Source of the DNA: a candidate division Hyd24-12 bacterium UBA5074 | Lineage (GTDB): Bacteria > Fermentibacterota > Fermentibacteria > Fermentibacterales > Fermentibacteraceae | Assembly: GCA_002414865.1 (NCBI GenBank) | Contig: DIAQ01000069.1 | Coordinates: 883 to 13,675, forward strand | Reading direction: 5' to 3' | DNA length: 12,793 nt | Shown here: positions 6,000-12,793 of the stretch, in pieces | Layout of the letters: every line of letters begins with the position of its first letter | Numbering within the stretch: the first letter of the stretch is position 1 | The notes under the pieces: generated by a model | What the model was told of the DNA's origin: nothing | Database searches by the model: none | The model's input: only the letters and a program-made list of their open reading frames with translations | Made by a program: the position numbers and the translations under genes

Positions 6000-6030
6000 G
6001 AGCCGCCGGCAACGCCCGGCGGCTCTTTCC
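6000..6030 (+). terminator. Rho-independent terminator after the GlsB-like gene
   Basis: A 10-bp perfect stem, GAGCCGCCGG (6000-6009) with CCGGCGGCTC (6016-6025), has a six-base loop and is followed by TTTCC. It begins 23 bases after the stop codon. On the opposite strand it could also stop transcripts from the convergent Kbp-like gene, though without a T run. Confidence 0.75.
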
Positions 6031-6077
6031 GTCCCCGTTCATCCCGCGTCCAAATCAGGGGATCCCGCATGCGGATT

Positions 6078-6113
6078 CCCGCCGCCACAGCCGGGAACCG
6101 GCCGGGCGGCGGG
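6078..6113 (-). terminator. Long GC-rich hairpin downstream of the Kbp-like gene
   Basis: CCCGCCGCC (6078-6086) pairs with GGCGGCGGG (6105-6113), and inside it GCCGG (6090-6094) pairs with CCGGC (6098-6102) around a GAA loop. The structure starts 34 bases after the minus-strand stop at 6148. It lacks a T run, so it may stabilise the 3' end or work with Rho instead of being an intrinsic terminator. The palindrome CCGCATGCGG (6065-6074) lies beside it. Confidence 0.35.
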
Positions 6114-6147
6114 GTCCGGTCAACTCAGCGAGCGGCTGCAGCCCTGT

Positions 6148-6579
6148 CTATTCGGGTATTCGAAGCACCTGTCCCGGATAGATCTTGTCCGGGTGGGACA
6201 GCATGGGCTTGTTGGCCTCGAAGATCTTGTTGTACTTGTTGGCGTCGCCGTAGAACTTCTTGGAGATCGCGGACAGCGTATCTCCCGCGACGACGGTGTG
6301 GAAGCGCGTCTTCCCGCCTTCGCCCTTGACGACGAGGGTGTCGTTGACCTTGGCGATACCCTTGACGTTGCCCGCGATCAGCAGCGCCTTCTCCCTGTCC
6401 TCGTGGCTCATGGGCGAGCCCTTGAGGAAGACCTGGTCGTCCTTCACATCGACATTGAGATCGTTGACCTTGATGCCGTGGGCGTTGATCTTCTCGTGGA
6501 TCTTCTGCGCGAGCGCAGCTTCCTGGCCCTTCTCGACCAGCTTCTCACCTGCGTCCTTGATGAAGTCGAGGATGGACAT
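6148..6579 (-). CDS. kbp: Kbp/YgaU-like BON-LysM protein
   Basis: This 143-residue protein has an N-terminal helix (M-S-I-L-D-F-I-K-D-A-G-E-K-L), a BON domain (about 24-85) and a C-terminal LysM domain (about 93-142). The LysM part contains H-T-V-V-A-G-D-T-L-S-A-I-S and Y-N-K-I-F-E-A-N-K-P-M-L, ending K-I-Y-P-G-Q-V-L-R-I-P. Length, domain order and these motifs match Escherichia coli Kbp (YgaU), a soluble cytoplasmic potassium-binding protein whose BON and LysM domains close around K+. There is no signal peptide, which also fits Kbp and argues against a cell-wall role. The start ATG is preceded by an AGGAG...GAGGGG purine stretch. It is convergent with the GlsB-like gene; both families are linked to osmotic or general stress in other bacteria, so shared use is possible but unproven. 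Confidence 0.9.
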   Translation of the reverse strand: MSILDFIKDAGEKLVEKGQEAALAQKIHEKINAHGIKVNDLNVDVKDDQVFLKGSPMSHEDREKALLIAGNVKGIAKVNDTLVVKGEGGKTRFHTVVAGDTLSAISKKFYGDANKYNKIFEANKPMLSHPDKIYPGQVLRIPE

Positions 6580-6736
6580 GGCTTCCCCTCTCCTTTTTCA
6601 CCCGCTGGATACCCTACCCAGCAGGATAAGATAGTGCCTGATTATTCGATGAGCCAGAGTAAGGCATGCTGATAGAAGGCTGATTCAGATGCGGAACATC
6701 TCCATCTGCTGACCGGAGGAGCGTGAGTATCCCGTG

Positions 6737-7948
6737 TCAGGCCTTCATCAGCGTAGCGGCGATGACCAGCACCAGGAGGGAAATGCCCGCATAGGTGTCG
6801 AACCAGCCCAGGGCGTTCCCGAAGGTGGCCCTCCTCATGCCCGCCTTCTCCAGCACAAAGCTCAGGTTGAGGTACTGGGAGGCCTTCCTGCTCTCCACCA
6901 CGGCCTTCCTGCCGAAGATGAAACTGGGCGCTGCCACAAGGAGAAGGATGGGAACGGTCGCCTTTGCAAGGCCCTGGCTCGTCGCCTCTCCTATGGAGCC
7001 GAGAGCCCTTATCAGGGCGGCCAGCATCCCCGCCGGTGAGAGACCCGCGAAGGCTGCCGGCCCTGCCATTATCGCGAGAAGGGCGAGTATGGGGAGCGCT
7101 CCCACGATGGAATACCAGAAGCCGGCCCTGGAATGGGCGATGATCCCCTCCCCGATCTCCCCCCTGACCACGGCCTCGAGGACAAGGGCCTGCCCGCACT
7201 GGGAGCAGAACAGGGCGGTGTTGAGATTCGTCGCGGAGCAGTTGGCGCAGATCCTCAGGAGATGTGACCGGTCCGGGAACATCTCCGGGTCGATCCGGAC
7301 CTCCAGGGTCTGCCGCCGGCGATCCTGCACGAGCATGCCGGGGTTTTCCGGAAGGCAGAGATCATGGGCACCGGTGCCTACGGGGACGATCACCGCCGTA
7401 TCACCCTCGACCGTCACGACCGATTCGCCATCGGCAGAGCCGGATGTGTCGAAAGAGTCCTCTCCGGTGATCTGGCCCGGCTCTCCGGAAGATGCCGCCT
7501 CGGCTCCCTTGCCCGTCCCCAGCAGAGAGGTCACACGGGCTTTCGCCTGGTCGAGCCTCCTGAGCATCCGGCTCTTCCTTTCGGCCCTCCGCTGGCTGTC
7601 CTCCCCGGCCTTGATGAATCGGTCCCACCGGGCGATGGAATCACCCTTGATGGCCTTCTCTCCCCTGACGACATAGCTGGCGACAAGCCGGAGCAGCTCG
7701 ATCGCGACCTCTTCAGGGGCGGTGAGATCGAGCCGGGCTGCGTATTCCACCTCGGTGACGGTGGCCCTGATCTCCTGCCTGACGCACTCCGCCTGTCCGA
7801 TCCTGAACAGACCGAAGCTGGCGATGACGATTCCATCGGGCTCGCTGTACTGGTGCAGCCTCGCGCCGACCTTGGCTACGGCGAAGAGGACACACCGCAT
7901 GAGGGTGGTCTTCGCAGCAGGATATATCCTTGTATACCTGGTCTTCAC
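6737..7948 (-). CDS. Membrane protein with zinc ribbon, function unknown
   Basis: I do not recognise this 403-residue protein as a named family. Residues about 18-120 form a soluble alpha-beta region opening V-L-F-A-V-A-K-V-G-A and continuing Y-S-E-P-D-G-I-V-I-A-S-F-G. A basic helical stretch, R-R-A-E-R-K-S-R-M-L-R-R-L-D (120-133), may be a short coiled coil, followed by a low-complexity Ser/Gly/Glu linker (145-180). A C4 zinc ribbon lies at 234-251 (C-A-N-C ... C-S-Q-C). Predicted membrane segments are at about 278-303, 331-346 and 386-401. The start is uncertain: GTG 7948 gives 403 residues, while ATG 7898-7900 (M17) gives 387 and removes a tail that looks unstructured; neither has a strong ribosome site. 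It lies 39 bases downstream of the DUF937 gene on the same strand, so the two are probably co-transcribed. Confidence 0.75.
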   Translation of the reverse strand: MKTRYTRIYPAAKTTLMRCVLFAVAKVGARLHQYSEPDGIVIASFGLFRIGQAECVRQEIRATVTEVEYAARLDLTAPEEVAIELLRLVASYVVRGEKAIKGDSIARWDRFIKAGEDSQRRAERKSRMLRRLDQAKARVTSLLGTGKGAEAASSGEPGQITGEDSFDTSGSADGESVVTVEGDTAVIVPVGTGAHDLCLPENPGMLVQDRRRQTLEVRIDPEMFPDRSHLLRICANCSATNLNTALFCSQCGQALVLEAVVRGEIGEGIIAHSRAGFWYSIVGALPILALLAIMAGPAAFAGLSPAGMLAALIRALGSIGEATSQGLAKATVPILLLVAAPSFIFGRKAVVESRKASQYLNLSFVLEKAGMRRATFGNALGWFDTYAGISLLVLVIAATLMKA

Positions 7949-7987
7949 TCCCGACTGTGCCCCCCCCGGACGGAGTTGTTGCCTGGC

Positions 7988-8575
7988 TCAGCGGCCGCCC
8001 AGGAGCTTTCCCAGGGTTCCGATGACATCGCCTGCAGAAATACCGTCGCCATCGGAATCCAGAAGGCTCGAAAGGACGCTCGAGATGTCGGGACCCGACT
8101 CGCGGGCAGTCCGGGTCTGACCGCCGAGAAGGGCGGACAGGGCGTTGCTGTCCAGGCCGCCACCCTTCTGCTGCCTGGCCAGCATGCCCATGACGAGAGG
8201 CGCCGCGATCTGGAGCAACTGGCCTATCTGGTTGCCGTCCAGATTAGTCCCTTTGGACAGCGCGTCGGTGACTGCAGGCTGCCTTCCTCCGAGGACATGG
8301 CGGAGGATCCCGGCGCCATCGGCTGCCTGCGGATTTTCCAGAAAACCCTTCAGATTGTCCAGGACCGTGCCGTCGTGGTCCTTCTCGATGGCCCTGTGGA
8401 GCGCAGCGGCACCCTCGGGCCTGGACGAATTCTTCGCCAGTGCCGTTATGAGAAGCGGAACTATGGTCTCGAGTGCCGATCCGGTGGTCTTCTCGTCGGC
8501 GCCTATCCTGCCGGAGACGCTCGAAAGGGCTCCACCCGCGAGCTGCTGCAGAAGCTGCTGTGCAAGATTGCCCAT
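7988..8575 (-). CDS. DUF937 domain protein (YidB-like)
   Basis: With the ATG at 8573-8575 the protein is 195 residues. This start has GGAGG six bases upstream; a start six codons earlier would sit on that ribosome site. The sequence M-G-N-L-A-Q-Q-L-L-Q-Q-L-A-G-G-A-L, A-L-E-T-I-V-P-L-L-I-T-A-L-A-K-N, L-K-G-F-L-E-N-P and G-G-R-Q-P-A-V is typical of DUF937 proteins. These are helical, Gly/Leu-rich and of unknown function. Near the C-terminus S-S-L-L-D-S-D-G-D-G-I-S-A-G-D-V resembles a calcium-binding D-x-D-G-D-G loop, a common ending in this family. There is no signal peptide. It probably shares a transcript with the zinc-ribbon gene that follows. Confidence 0.88.
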   Translation of the reverse strand: MGNLAQQLLQQLAGGALSSVSGRIGADEKTTGSALETIVPLLITALAKNSSRPEGAAALHRAIEKDHDGTVLDNLKGFLENPQAADGAGILRHVLGGRQPAVTDALSKGTNLDGNQIGQLLQIAAPLVMGMLARQQKGGGLDSNALSALLGGQTRTARESGPDISSVLSSLLDSDGDGISAGDVIGTLGKLLGGR

Positions 8576-8626
8576 TCCATACCTCCGTCGCACAAGGCCG
8601 CGCCGGGGCGGTGATGTGCCTGATCG

Positions 8627-8642
8627 GGCGGGAATTCCCGCC
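8627..8642. repeat. 16-bp perfect palindrome in the DUF937 leader
   Basis: GGCGGGAATTCCCGCC reads the same on both strands. It lies between the candidate promoter and the DUF937 start codon, where it could be an operator for a dimeric regulator; as RNA it would fold poorly because there is no loop. No second copy was noticed in the window. Confidence 0.55.
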
Positions 8643-8667
8643 GACTTTACACCGCACTCCCAGGCTC

Positions 8668-8696
8668 AACATCCTGGAGGGGCGGCCGGCTGTCAA
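8668..8696 (-). promoter_or_regulatory. Candidate promoter for the DUF937 gene
   Basis: On the minus strand a perfect TTGACA (8696-8691) is followed after 17 bases by GATGTT (8673-8668), a weak -10 with three matches. Transcription would start near 8661 and give a leader of roughly 85 bases containing the palindrome at 8627-8642. Confidence 0.4.
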
Positions 8697-8902
8697 GCAA
8701 TCCTGGACCGGCGACCGTTATCCATCATCATCATCGACCGACGAGCCGCCGGTCAGCTTCGGCCTGGCGACAGGACAGATGTCGTCCGACCATCTCCCGG
8801 GAACGATATTCCCCGTCGGGCGATATCAAGGCATCGGATGCCGGTCCGCGCATGCGGCAGGACGCAGAGGCAGATGACACCCCGCTTCGGAGGGAATCCG
8901 GC

Positions 8903-9814
8903 GTGGTTCTGGTGCTGACAACCCCGAAGGTCCCAGGCGGAGCCATGCCACTGGTCTTCTCGCTGACCGGCATCCTCCTCGTCGGGGCGCTCGACTACAT
9001 GACCGGAATCGAGATCCGGGTCTACGCGCTGTACTTCGTCCCGCTCTGCTTCGGCGCCTGGTACGGAACCGCGAGGACGGCCGCCGTCCTGACTGTCCTG
9101 TGCGCGTTCACGTGGACGCTCTCGAATCATCTCTCCGGGGTTCACTACGCGAGTCCATGGGCATGGCCGCTGAACATCGGATTCAACGGCGTGGGCTTCG
9201 GGGTCGTCAGCTACCTGGTTGCCAGGCTCAGGACCTCGCTCGGGAAGGAAAGGGTGTTGAGCAGGACGGACCCTCTGACCTCGCTCTGGAATGGGAGGGT
9301 GTTCAGGGAGAAGGTCCAGGAGGAGATCGTCCGGCAGGGCAGGATGCGCAGGCCCTTCGTCCTGGCCTATCTGGACGTGGACGGCTTCAAACGGATAAAC
9401 GATCTGCACGGCCACTCGGGCGGGGATCTCGCCCTCAGGCGGATCAGCGCCGCCCTCAGGGCCGATTCGCGGTCCACGGACACCGCTGCACGCCTCGGAG
9501 GCGACGAGTTCGGCCTGCTTCTCCCGGAGACGGATCTGGAGGAGGGCGGCTCCGTTCTCGAGAGGGTCCACGAGAAACTGACTGAAGCCCTTGCAGGATT
9601 CGGGCAGGATCCCGGCATGAGCATGGGCGCAGCAGTCTTCGAAACTCCTCCCGCCGATGTGGAGCAGGCCGTCATGCTGGCCGATTCCCTGATGTACGAA
9701 TCGAAAAGGAGCGGCAGGCACAATCTCGTGATCAGGCGCGTCTCCGACACTTCGACCGCCCCGGATGGCCGCGGAGAGACGGCGGCGGACAGGCGGGGAG
9801 CGCCCGTTCCGTGA
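8903..9814 (+). CDS. Membrane-bound GGDEF diguanylate cyclase
   Basis: Starting from GTG 8903, which has GGAGGG eight bases upstream, the protein is 303 residues; an ATG at 8852 is in frame but has no ribosome site, and ATG 8945 is also possible. Residues about 16-110 hold about four membrane helices with short loops (L-D-Y-M-T-G-I-E-I-R-V then Y-A-L-Y-F-V-P-L), an unnamed sensor-like module. The C-terminal GGDEF domain has D-V-D-G-F-K-R-I-N-D (158-167), whose first Asp helps bind metal, and an intact G-G-D-E-F active site (199-203). R-S-T-D (190-193) lies exactly five residues before it, the usual inhibitory I-site. The enzyme should make cyclic di-GMP from two GTP and be feedback-inhibited. 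No EAL or PilZ gene is adjacent. It is 100 bases upstream of the metal-importer operon. Confidence 0.92.
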   Translation: MVLVLTTPKVPGGAMPLVFSLTGILLVGALDYMTGIEIRVYALYFVPLCFGAWYGTARTAAVLTVLCAFTWTLSNHLSGVHYASPWAWPLNIGFNGVGFGVVSYLVARLRTSLGKERVLSRTDPLTSLWNGRVFREKVQEEIVRQGRMRRPFVLAYLDVDGFKRINDLHGHSGGDLALRRISAALRADSRSTDTAARLGGDEFGLLLPETDLEEGGSVLERVHEKLTEALAGFGQDPGMSMGAAVFETPPADVEQAVMLADSLMYESKRSGRHNLVIRRVSDTSTAPDGRGETAADRRGAPVP

Positions 9815-9883
9815 CCGATTCGCCGGGGGGCCGCCGGCAGGGAGATCATGGATGGGCACCGGGCGCTCCGCTGATTCACTTGA

Positions 9884-9902
9884 CCCGGGAGCTCCCCCCG
9901 GG
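9884..9902 (+). repeat. Inverted repeat just upstream of znuA
   Basis: CCCGGG (9884-9889) and CCCGGG (9897-9902) can form a 6-bp hairpin with a seven-base loop, 12 bases before the znuA start codon. A TTGACC (9880-9885) overlaps its left arm but lacks a good -10. It could be a GC-rich operator, a leader hairpin close to the ribosome site, or chance; it does not look like the AT-rich Zur boxes I know. Confidence 0.3.
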
Positions 9903-9914
9903 CAGCTTAAGAGC

Positions 9915-10772
9915 ATGAAGACAGCGCTTCACGTCATCATCGCCCTGACGGCCATCTGCTGCGGATGCGGAGGCAGGGCGCCGGAAGGCGCCCGGGAGGG
10001 GCTCGTGGTCGTGACCAGCCTGGCCCCCCACGCCGACCTGGTGAAGAGGCTGGCCGGCGAACTCGCCGATGTATCCTACCTCGTTCCGCCGGGAGCTGAT
10101 CCGCACACGTATGAGCCCCTTCCCTCGGACATGCAGCGCATCTCCTCATGCGACCTCTACCTGACGGCGGGCCTGCCGTTCGAGGACGCCTGGCTGCCGC
10201 GCATCACGGGCTCGAGTCCCGGGCTGCGGACAGTTTCGCTCCTGGACGGGATCCAGCTCCTGCAGGAGGAGGACGGGGACGGGCACGCCGACCCGCACAC
10301 CTGGCTTTCCCCCGGGCTGATGGCCATCCAGGCGGGGAACGCTGCCCGGGCGCTGCAGGCACTCGATCCCGCCGACTCGATTGCGATCTCCATGCGGCTC
10401 GACACTGTCCTCGCCGGGATCGCCGATCTGCAGGAGGAGCTCCATTCCGAGCTGGACAGCCTGAGAGGCTCGTCCATCCTCGTCGTCCATCCCAGCTACG
10501 GATACTTCGCCAGGGAATTCGGTCTGATCCAGATAGCCATGGAGGAGGGCGGCTCCGAGGCAACCCCTTCGGAGCTCGCGGACCTCGTCCGGCAGGCCGG
10601 CGCATCCGGAGCCAGGTTCGTGGTCGCGTCTCCGCAGTTCGGCACCAGGACCGCGGAGGCAGTGTCCTCTGAGCTGGGCATCCCGCTGGTGTTCCATGAC
10701 CCCCTGGCGGAGGATTGGATGCAGGGTCTGAGGCAGCTCGGCGCAGAGCTTGCAGGGGGGGCCGTCCGATGA
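9915..10772 (+). CDS. znuA: Zinc/manganese ABC importer substrate-binding protein (ZnuA-like)
   Basis: This 285-residue protein belongs to the cluster A-I metal-binding proteins that deliver Zn2+ or Mn2+ to an ABC importer. Metal ligands are placed as expected: His64 in G-A-D-P-H-T-Y-E-P, His128 in A-D-P-H-T-W-L-S, His192 in V-V-H-P-S-Y-G-Y-F, and an acidic residue near Asp262 in F-H-D-P-L. A short acidic/His insert, E-E-D-G-D-G-H-A-D (118-126), just before the second ligand resembles the charged zinc-sensing loop of ZnuA, which favours zinc over manganese. The N-terminus M-K-T-A-L-H-V-I-I-A-L-T-A is a signal peptide ending in C-C-G-C-G-G, so lipidation is likely though the lipobox is not classical. 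I chose ATG 9915 over an in-frame upstream start (9765) that would bury this signal. The stop overlaps the next ATG (ATGA). Confidence 0.92.
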   Translation: MKTALHVIIALTAICCGCGGRAPEGAREGLVVVTSLAPHADLVKRLAGELADVSYLVPPGADPHTYEPLPSDMQRISSCDLYLTAGLPFEDAWLPRITGSSPGLRTVSLLDGIQLLQEEDGDGHADPHTWLSPGLMAIQAGNAARALQALDPADSIAISMRLDTVLAGIADLQEELHSELDSLRGSSILVVHPSYGYFAREFGLIQIAMEEGGSEATPSELADLVRQAGASGARFVVASPQFGTRTAEAVSSELGIPLVFHDPLAEDWMQGLRQLGAELAGGAVR

Positions 10773-11545
10773 GCATCCCGGCCGCCTCCTTCGAGGGCGT
10801 CTGGTTCGGATATCCGGGAGGGGTGCCGGCGCTCACGGATATCACGCTGCAGGTGCCTGAGGGTGATTTCCTGGCGGTGATCGGCCCGAACGGCGGAGGG
10901 AAGACCACCCTGCTGAAGCTCCTCCTGGGGCTGGTCAGGCCGTCCAGAGGCCGGGTCGAGGTCTTCGGCCGCCCCCCCGGCGAGTCGGGGCATTCCATCG
11001 GCTATGTGCCCCAGATAACCACCTTCAGGACCGATTTCCCGGTCAGCGCCCTGGATGTCGTGATGATGGGCACCCTGGGGAGGGGACGGCATCTGTGGCC
11101 CCATGGCGCCGCCGATCGGGCCGCCGCCCATGCGAAGCTCGAACGGATGGGGATCGCCGACCTTGCAGCCCTGCCTGTCGGGAAACTGTCAGGCGGGCAG
11201 CGCCAGCGCGTCTTCGTCGCCAGGGCCCTGGCTTCCGAGCCGCGCCTGCTGCTCCTCGACGAACCCGCCGCCAGCGTCGACCCGGGGACCCAGGAGAGCT
11301 TCTTCGACCTGCTGAGGGAGATCAACTCGGCGTGCACCATCGTCCTGGTGACGCATGACGTCGGATCCATCTCCGGGGTCGTCCGGACCATAGCATGCCT
11401 CAACGGGCGCCTTGTCTCGCATGGAGACGAGCTTCCGGCAGAAGCCTTCGGTGAGGCCTACTCCTGCGGGATCGACCTCCTGTCCCACGGGGCGCCCCAC
11501 AGGGTGCTGGGCAGGCATGCGGAAGACGGCGATGGGCATGCTTGA
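10769..11545 (+). CDS. znuC: Zinc/manganese ABC importer ATPase (ZnuC-like)
   Basis: This 258-residue ATPase powers the importer. Walker A is G-P-N-G-G-G-K-T-T (39-47), the Q-loop glutamine is 82 (Y-V-P-Q), the signature L-S-G-G-Q is 140-144, Walker B is L-L-L-L-D-E-P (160-166), and the switch histidine is 196 (T-H-D). Y-V-P-Q followed by F-P-V-S-A-L-D-V-V-M-M-G is typical of the ZnuC/MntB group. The start ATG overlaps the znuA stop and is preceded by an AGGGGGG stretch inside znuA. The C-terminal tail H-R-V-L-G-R-H-A-E-D-G-D-G-H-A is His/Asp-rich, a common feature of this group. Its 3' end overlaps the permease start by 14 bases, so the two are probably translationally coupled. Confidence 0.94.
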   Translation: MSIPAASFEGVWFGYPGGVPALTDITLQVPEGDFLAVIGPNGGGKTTLLKLLLGLVRPSRGRVEVFGRPPGESGHSIGYVPQITTFRTDFPVSALDVVMMGTLGRGRHLWPHGAADRAAAHAKLERMGIADLAALPVGKLSGGQRQRVFVARALASEPRLLLLDEPAASVDPGTQESFFDLLREINSACTIVLVTHDVGSISGVVRTIACLNGRLVSHGDELPAEAFGEAYSCGIDLLSHGAPHRVLGRHAEDGDGHA

Positions 11546-12362
11546 GGCTCTCGCGCAGTACGGGTTCCTGCAGAACGCCCTGGCGGCCATCCTGCTGGGC
11601 TCGATAGCCTGCGGCATCGTGGGTACCCTCGTGGTCGTGAACAGGCTCTCGTCCCTTGCCGGAGGGGTGGCGCACGCATGCTTCGGAGGGCTCGGCCTCG
11701 CCTTCCTGGTAGGCGCACCTCCCACAGCCGGAGCACTCCTGTTCGGGCTCGCCTCATCCCTGGGGATCGGCGCAGCTTCTTCGCGCTGGCGGGAATCAGC
11801 CGATTCGGCGATCGCTGCGATCTGGGCGGGCGGGATGGCGATGGGCCTCGTGTTCATTCAGCTCGCTCCGGGCTATGCGCCGGACCTCATGAGCTACCTC
11901 TTCGGGAGCATCCTCGCCGTTCCGCGCGGGGACCTCGTCCTGTTCGCAGCCGTCGATGCGCTCGTGCTGGTCTTCGTCGTCGTCACCTACCGCTCCCTGG
12001 TCGCCGTGTCGTTCGATCCCGAGTTCGCGAGGACGCGCGGGCTGAAGACGGACATGGTGTTCCTGGCCTTCCTGTGCCTTGTCGGGATCACCATCGTCCT
12101 GCTCATGAGGGCAGTCGGTCTGCTACTCGTCATCGCCCTCCTGACGATACCACCCTCGACCGCCCGGCTATTCGTCAGGCGGCTGCCGGCCATGATGTTG
12201 CTGTCATGTGCACTGACTGCCGCCGAGGGGGTTGCGGGCCTGGCCGCCGCGTGGAGCCTGGACATTCCCGCCGGGGCCTCGATCATCCTTGTTGCAGGGG
12301 TGGTCTACCTGCTGTCCGCCGGCCTCAGAGCCCTGGCGACGGCCCGGGCGAGGATCCGATGA
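11532..12362 (+). CDS. znuB: Zinc/manganese ABC importer permease (ZnuB-like)
   Basis: This ABC-3 family permease has 276 residues from ATG 11532 and about eight predicted membrane helices. Family landmarks are the N-terminal helix followed by V-V-V-N-R-L-S-S-L-A-G-G-V-A-H-A-C-F-G-G, D-L-M-S-Y-L-F-G-S-I-L near the middle, and A-V-G-L-L-L-V-I-A-L-L-T-I-P-P-S-T-A toward the end. Start choice: GGAAG lies six bases before ATG 11532; ATG 11517 and ATG 11538 are in frame alternatives, and the last would begin M-L-E-A-L as many relatives do. The stop shares ATGA with the following small gene. Confidence 0.93.
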   Translation: MGMLEALAQYGFLQNALAAILLGSIACGIVGTLVVVNRLSSLAGGVAHACFGGLGLAFLVGAPPTAGALLFGLASSLGIGAASSRWRESADSAIAAIWAGGMAMGLVFIQLAPGYAPDLMSYLFGSILAVPRGDLVLFAAVDALVLVFVVVTYRSLVAVSFDPEFARTRGLKTDMVFLAFLCLVGITIVLLMRAVGLLLVIALLTIPPSTARLFVRRLPAMMLLSCALTAAEGVAGLAAAWSLDIPAGASIILVAGVVYLLSAGLRALATARARIR

Positions 12363-12628
12363 GAACGGGCAGGAAAAGACCGGGACCGGAGATCCTCGAC
12401 TCCATCGAGGAAGCTCTGGCCCGCGCGCGGGAGCTTGCCGAGAGCAGGCGGGAGTCCTGGTGCGTCATATCCGGGAGGAGCCGCAGGGACGGCAGGGCGC
12501 TCTTCGCTGTCACACCCATGGACGGCTTCGGCCTCCCGCCCGGCTGGATCCTCGAGGAGACGGTCCCTCCCTCCTCTCCCCGCACCGAGATAGAGCCTCC
12601 CGAGAAGACCAGCACGAACGGGTTCTGA
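12359..12628 (+). CDS. Small hypothetical protein, fourth gene of the znu operon
   Basis: This 89-residue protein has no family I recognise. Its ATG overlaps the permease stop (ATGA), and GAGGA sits four bases upstream, so it should be translated with the importer. The N-terminal third is basic then helical (I-L-D-S-I-E-E-A-L-A-R-A-R-E-L-A). The middle has S-W-C-V-I-S-G-R and A-L-F-A-V-T-P-M-D-G-F, strand-like, followed by L-P-P-G-W-I-L-E-E-T-V-P-P and a Pro/Ser/Glu-rich tail. There are no membrane segments, no signal peptide and a single cysteine, so a metal-binding role is not obvious. Close coupling to znuB is the only clue to function. Confidence 0.65.
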   Translation: MRTGRKRPGPEILDSIEEALARARELAESRRESWCVISGRSRRDGRALFAVTPMDGFGLPPGWILEETVPPSSPRTEIEPPEKTSTNGF

Positions 12629-12756
12629 GCCGGCATCGGTTACGAAATGTTACAGATCGGAAAGGAATCCCTGAAGGTGCTCGTGCAGATTATGCCTGGG
12701 GACGGGCGGGCCGCGGAGATGCGGCGGGAGCACCGATCCCGGAAAGGCAGATCGAA

Positions 12757-12793
12757 ATGAAGGGAATCGGAGGAGCGGCACCTGTTCTGCTCG
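12757..12793 (+). CDS. Possible start of an exported protein, cut by the window edge
   Basis: An ATG at 12757 is preceded by GGAAAGG with nine-base spacing and opens M-K-G-I-G-G-A-A-P-V-L-L, which looks like the beginning of a signal peptide. Only 12 codons are visible, so this is tentative. The stretch 12629-12756 before it holds no clear promoter or terminator. Confidence 0.35.
   Translation, partial: MKGIGGAAPVLL

Larger units (their letters stand above)
8576..8902. other. Intergenic region between divergent genes
   Basis: These 327 bases separate the minus-strand DUF937 gene from the plus-strand GGDEF gene. They hold a perfect 16-base palindrome (8627-8642), a perfect -35 box for the minus strand, and a trivial CAT repeat (about 8725-8737). 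I see no RNA gene and no convincing protein-coding frame. No clear plus-strand promoter is visible. Confidence 0.5.

Noticed and set aside
8725..8737. Short CAT/ATC repeat
   Set aside because: About four units only; too short to count as a meaningful repeat.
8753..9916. 387-residue minus-strand frame across the GGDEF gene
   Set aside because: Pro/Arg/Gly-rich with no domain, opposite a gene with an intact GGDEF motif; an artefact of high GC.
12647..12760. A 37-residue frame ending in ATGA at 12757
   Set aside because: It has no ribosome site and no family signal. The ATGA overlap is suggestive but not enough.

Overview
The window is GC-rich bacterial DNA with frequent AGG arginine codons. 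Its genes are closely packed, and secreted proteins of the kind seen in uncultured FCB-group or related candidate phyla (Fermentibacterota or Eisenbacteria-like) appear at the left end. One has a C-terminal FlgD-like Ig domain; another belongs to a beta-sandwich type with a Y-Q...S-E-I-G motif. No marker gene fixes the phylum, so this is inference. Genes here end at TGA or TAG in the normal way, so the standard code is in use.

Left third (1-3000). The 3' end of a secreted FlgD-domain protein converges on a minus-strand two-gene unit across a shared hairpin terminator. The first gene of that unit (2621 to 2007) is interrupted by one in-frame TGA. Three things suggest this TGA encodes selenocysteine and is not a lesion: it creates a C-x-x-U redox motif; a stable hairpin starts a few bases after it, with its loop 19 nt downstream, matching the bacterial SECIS layout; and the frame continues open for 168 codons. 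The second gene encodes a membrane NapH/NosR-like iron-sulfur protein with three exported four-cysteine modules of identical spacing. Together they could form a trans-membrane electron relay that ends in a secreted selenoprotein. This is the most interesting part of the window. A tRNA-Asp gene is divergent from this unit, and the two promoters sit almost back to back.

Middle (3000-6600). This part holds a small lipoprotein with an NTF2-like look, a pirin, a class I methyltransferase resembling the mycobacterial phthiotriol methyltransferase family, a GlsB/YeaQ-type membrane protein, and (minus strand) a Kbp/YgaU-like BON-LysM protein.

Right half (6700-12793). On the minus strand are a DUF937 protein and a zinc-ribbon membrane protein of unknown role, probably one unit. 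On the plus strand a membrane-bound GGDEF diguanylate cyclase precedes a complete znuA-znuC-znuB type metal ABC importer. The importer genes overlap, and a small unknown fourth gene is coupled to them by an ATGA overlap. The last bases may hold the start of another exported protein.
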